Part shown: positions 60,651-64,000 of the stretch, piece by piece
Layout: every line of letters begins with the position of its first letter
Position numbering within the stretch: position 1 is the first letter of the stretch
Assembly: GCA_022113835.1 (NCBI GenBank)
Contig: JAILWY010000012.1
Location: forward strand, 14,880,001-14,944,000
Length of the DNA stretch: 64,000 nt
Source of the DNA: Atopsyche davidsoni
Taxonomy: Eukaryota; Arthropoda; Insecta; Trichoptera; Hydrobiosidae
Reading direction: 5' to 3'
Notes under the pieces: generated by a model
Databases searched by the model: none
What the model was told of the DNA's origin: nothing
What the model saw: only the letters and a program-made list of their open reading frames with translations
Made by a program: the position numbers and the translations under genes

Positions 60651-63600
60651 TTTTTGTTTTTCAAATATAATATTACAATAATCAAACATATTCATTTTGA
60701 GAAACTGCATGCTATGAACTATGTTTATATGATTGATATTTAAAGCCAAATAAAGTCGCTGTCATTTATTTACTTAACTAAAACTATGAATTATGTGTTA
60801 TTAATCAAAAATACACTACAATATAACAACGTCTCTATTTAAAGTGTAATTACGTTTGTAAAAATGTTTTTACGAAGAATTTTAATATTTGCGACACGGT
60901 TTTTAATAACATGACATGAAATAATATGATAAAGTAATCTCAGTGAGATGAAAAAAGCACTTAGCTTCATTCTTGAATTCATTATCTCCAGACACTTGTG
61001 TGCTCAACAACATCTTTTATAAAGCGACAACTTCAAGTTGTAAAAAAAAACAGCTGGGTAAAAACGCGCAGTTTCAAATTAATTTTCATACAGATTTACG
61101 CTCGAAATTCAGACTTTCCAACCACACCCTCTGAAAATTGAAATAAGATGGTAAACCTTGAAAATTACTCGCCCTCTTTCTTGGGTAAACTTTTTCAATA
61201 AAATATTATAGAAAACAAGTTTTTATAAAGAATTCATATATTTTTTAAATATTTTATCAACTCATAAAATGTTTTGTTTCAGATTTAAAATTAAATATTA
61301 AACATCAAGATGCTAGAATTTCATTTAACTACCACGCATCGTTATAATTTTTTAAATACTTTTTTCAAAGAATATAATAGATAAAACAGATTTTTTTAAA
61401 TTTGAATACTATAAATAAACACAGAGCTATCTAAAAAATGACAGCTCTTGGGTATTGTTCCGATTTACTTTTAATGTTTTCCCTTTGATATTCTAAACTA
61501 AAAATTCTCATATTAAATGATTATTACCTGAAAATTAATTATGAATTTAAATCCAATATTAAAAAGAAAGACAAGTATGAATTTCACATTTTAAAAAAAT
61601 TTGAGAATATTTTTGCTTTTTTTTTAAATTTAAATATAGTCGCAAAATTTATTTTATTTTTTCTTTTTAACTACCAATTATTGACGTCTTTTTTTTAATA
61701 AAAGTGAAATTTCTAACATTCCATTTTATGGAATTAATGTAAATATTTTCTTAAGTTAATATAATCTTTTGTAAGTGTCTTTTATCAATATTGTTCTCTA
61801 AATTTCATAAAAATAGTATACAGATTCTGAAAAACAACATGTGATCTTTCGACTACCTTCGAGATTTAATTATATATAACACATCAACTTGCAGACCTTT
61901 ATACTTTATATCTTTGAATCTCCTCAGATATTCTTAAAAAAAAATATTATTCCTGACATATACGAGTCCTTTTATTTTAAATGATTATAAGGGTTTTTCA
62001 AACTAATAATTGTCATACTTAACTTTGAGTTTAGGCATTCATACGTTTATTCGTATTAAATTTATTTAATTAGTGTATTTTTTTTAAAACTATGTAACAT
62101 AGTTATACAACAACATCTCAGTTGTAAGAAAATGTATACATTTATCATATTTAATGATCCCTAGAAACCGTTTACAGTTACAAATAAAAAAAAAATCTTT
62201 TAAGATTTTATTTTATTCGCAATCTACGTGAAGCAATGAATTAAAAGTTCCGTCTCTGTTGAAATAACGTCGGCGTTAAATGTTTGTCTTTCCGTTGCGG
62301 TTGGCAGAGCGTTAGTGGTGCAGCTTTTCCCTAATCACAGCGACGTCACGTTATTTTTCATCCCCACTCAAGATAGGGTTGGCCCGTGTTTTTGCAGCCG
62401 CAACCCCCGGCGATAGCAATGTTGTTGTTGGGGGATGTTTGGACAGCGGCCAAGCTACAGTATCGTAAGAGGAGACTATTGGCATTGATGTAAATGAGAA
62501 TGGCAGCGAAAAAATGGCCTTTGGCAGTATTTTGGGTATTATCTCTGACAGAAGATCGATAAGTGTTATAGATTATCCCGAGATACCTTTTATTATTTTG
62601 GTCAGTCCTTAGACATTGAAGCTTTTTTTCGTAAATGAAAATGAAATCACGAAAAAAAAACTTCCAGGAACTTTGTATGTTTTATGTATTAACCTTTTTT
62701 TTTTCGGAAAGAACCAAAAACTTTTTGTTTGACTCCCTTATATTATTTTTTTTGACAGTACATGAAAAAAAATGCACACTGTCCGTTTTAATTTGAATTT
62801 TTATATTTTATACCATTTGTAAAGGGGTTTAACTTATATGCAGTACAATATTGCTTCGTGCGTTCTCACGTACTTAACTTTACTTCAAAAGTTTTCTTGG
62901 AATAATATCACAAACAAGTTGCCCACTTTTAAACTAAGCTCGGTGAGTTGCTCTTAAAGCGAATTGAAATTGTTTGAATTGAATTTAAGAAGGCTGAAGT
63001 ACGTGATCCATCAAAGGGGATTTTTCTCACATGTAGACTTAAACGGTACGTTAAAGCAAATAAACTACAATACCTTGCAAAATGTATTTCAAAAGATTGA
63101 TACTTCTTGTATTTCAAATTTAAATTTATTTTAAACTTACGGTTCATACAAAACAGTTGGGATATGAAATGTATTATTATTGCTTCATTTATGTTACTTT
63201 GTTAAATATAATTTGTAACTTAAAATTCCTTTAAAAAAACAACAACCTACTTTCTGAGTATAATATTCATTGATTTCTTATTGAAGTTCTTAAATCTTTA
63301 TTTATTTTTTCTATAAGAAACATCTTATAGAAATATCTTTTTGGGTAGTTATAAAGAATTTATATTGAGTGCTCGTAAATTTTTATAAAGGGATTTAAAC
63401 ATCAAAGCCTTCGTATTTATTTCAATATTTCAAGTACCATAAGTTTTTTCTATAATATTTTTCGGAATTTATTATAAATATAAAAATCTTTGTACACTTT
63501 TCCGTAAACGAAGATTGATTTTGTCAACAAGATTTTTAGATAGTCCGTATATCTTCATTCTTTGTTTTTTTTTTTATATATTTCTCTACTTTTCACGAGA

Positions 63601-64000
63601 ATTCATGTTTTAGGTAACGTCTAATTTATTAAGAAAAATATATATTTTGTTCTAAAAAACTGTCTTCAAGTCGAAATTTCAGGACTTTAGAATGTACCAC
63701 CTGGGAAAACTCGAAACAAATATTGTTTAACAGTATAGTCACGTCAAACGAACAAGAATCCTCGTCGAAAATTGACAGTTCATATCGGACTATTACAATA
63801 TACAACTACTTTATAACAATACGATTTGTTTACCAGAACCACTCGTTCGTTTATTTATATAGCATTAAATAGATTGTATCAAATAATATACAACTTACAA
63901 ATCAAACGTGGTAATATTACCAAACACATAAATATAATTTGTGACGCGAAACTAATTTTAAAATATATTATTGTCCTCACATATTTCAAAATAAAATATG
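60651..64000. other. AT-rich intergenic end of the window
   Basis: Long A/T runs and no supportable gene or element apart from the GC-richer block at 62.2-62.6 kb. Confidence 0.55.
62230..62560. promoter_or_regulatory. GC-richer block with CRE-like site
   Basis: Contains GCGACGTCACG (a CRE/ATF-like ACGTCA), GCAGCCGCAACCCCCGGCG and GGACAGCGGCCAAGC in AT-rich surroundings. No open frame of note. A regulatory function is only suggested. Confidence 0.25.

Overview
The window is AT-rich eukaryotic DNA, almost certainly from an insect. Coding is sparse: four short exons spread over about 21 kb, with GT/AG introns, GC-rich codons in the first two exons, and AT-rich introns and flanks full of mobile-element relics (a mariner remnant, a pogo/Tigger-type MITE, foldback MITEs, a tRNA-derived repeat family, TA microsatellites). 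The high-GC exons on a low-GC background would suit a lepidopteran, but nothing read here fixes the order.

The one gene I am sure of is the 3' part of a membrane (renal-type) dipeptidase, MEROPS family M19, on the + strand. Exons at 26841-27061, 34698-34959, 35489-35564 and 47415-47646 join in frame (phases 0, 1, 2) into 262 residues ending in TGA. From residue 109 to at least residue 306 of mature human DPEP1 numbering they align without a gap. Zinc ligands Glu125, His198 and His219, substrate-binding Arg230 and disulfide cysteines 154, 226 and 258 are present. His152 is Ser and Asp288 is Gly, so two catalytic positions are changed. The protein stops soon after the C-terminal Cys and has no hydrophobic GPI-signal tail. 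The exons for the signal peptide and the N-terminal HxD zinc ligands were not found upstream and are probably before base 1.

Layout. 1-26840: non-coding, probably intron of the same gene; holds foldback MITEs (2.2 and 4.3 kb), a mariner C-terminal remnant (13.1-13.4 kb), a perfect 281-bp palindrome made from a tRNA-derived repeat (17.2-17.4 kb), and several GC-rich blocks of unknown function. 26841-47646: the dipeptidase exons; intron 1 holds a 51-bp minisatellite, a 20-bp-arm hairpin and a cluster of tRNA-derived repeats (31.4-34.5 kb) that ends about 170 bp before exon 2; the third intron (11.9 kb) holds a 190-bp tandem duplication. 47647-64000: 3' UTR and intergenic DNA with one doubtful small secreted-protein ORF on the minus strand (53357-53668), a pogo-type MITE (60330-60650) and more GC-rich blocks.

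The most unusual items are the tRNA-derived repeat family (a cloverleaf-capable tRNA-like core, sometimes inside an element with roughly 80-bp terminal inverted repeats), the perfect palindrome whose axis falls on nucleotide 1 of that core, and the double catalytic-site substitution in the dipeptidase.
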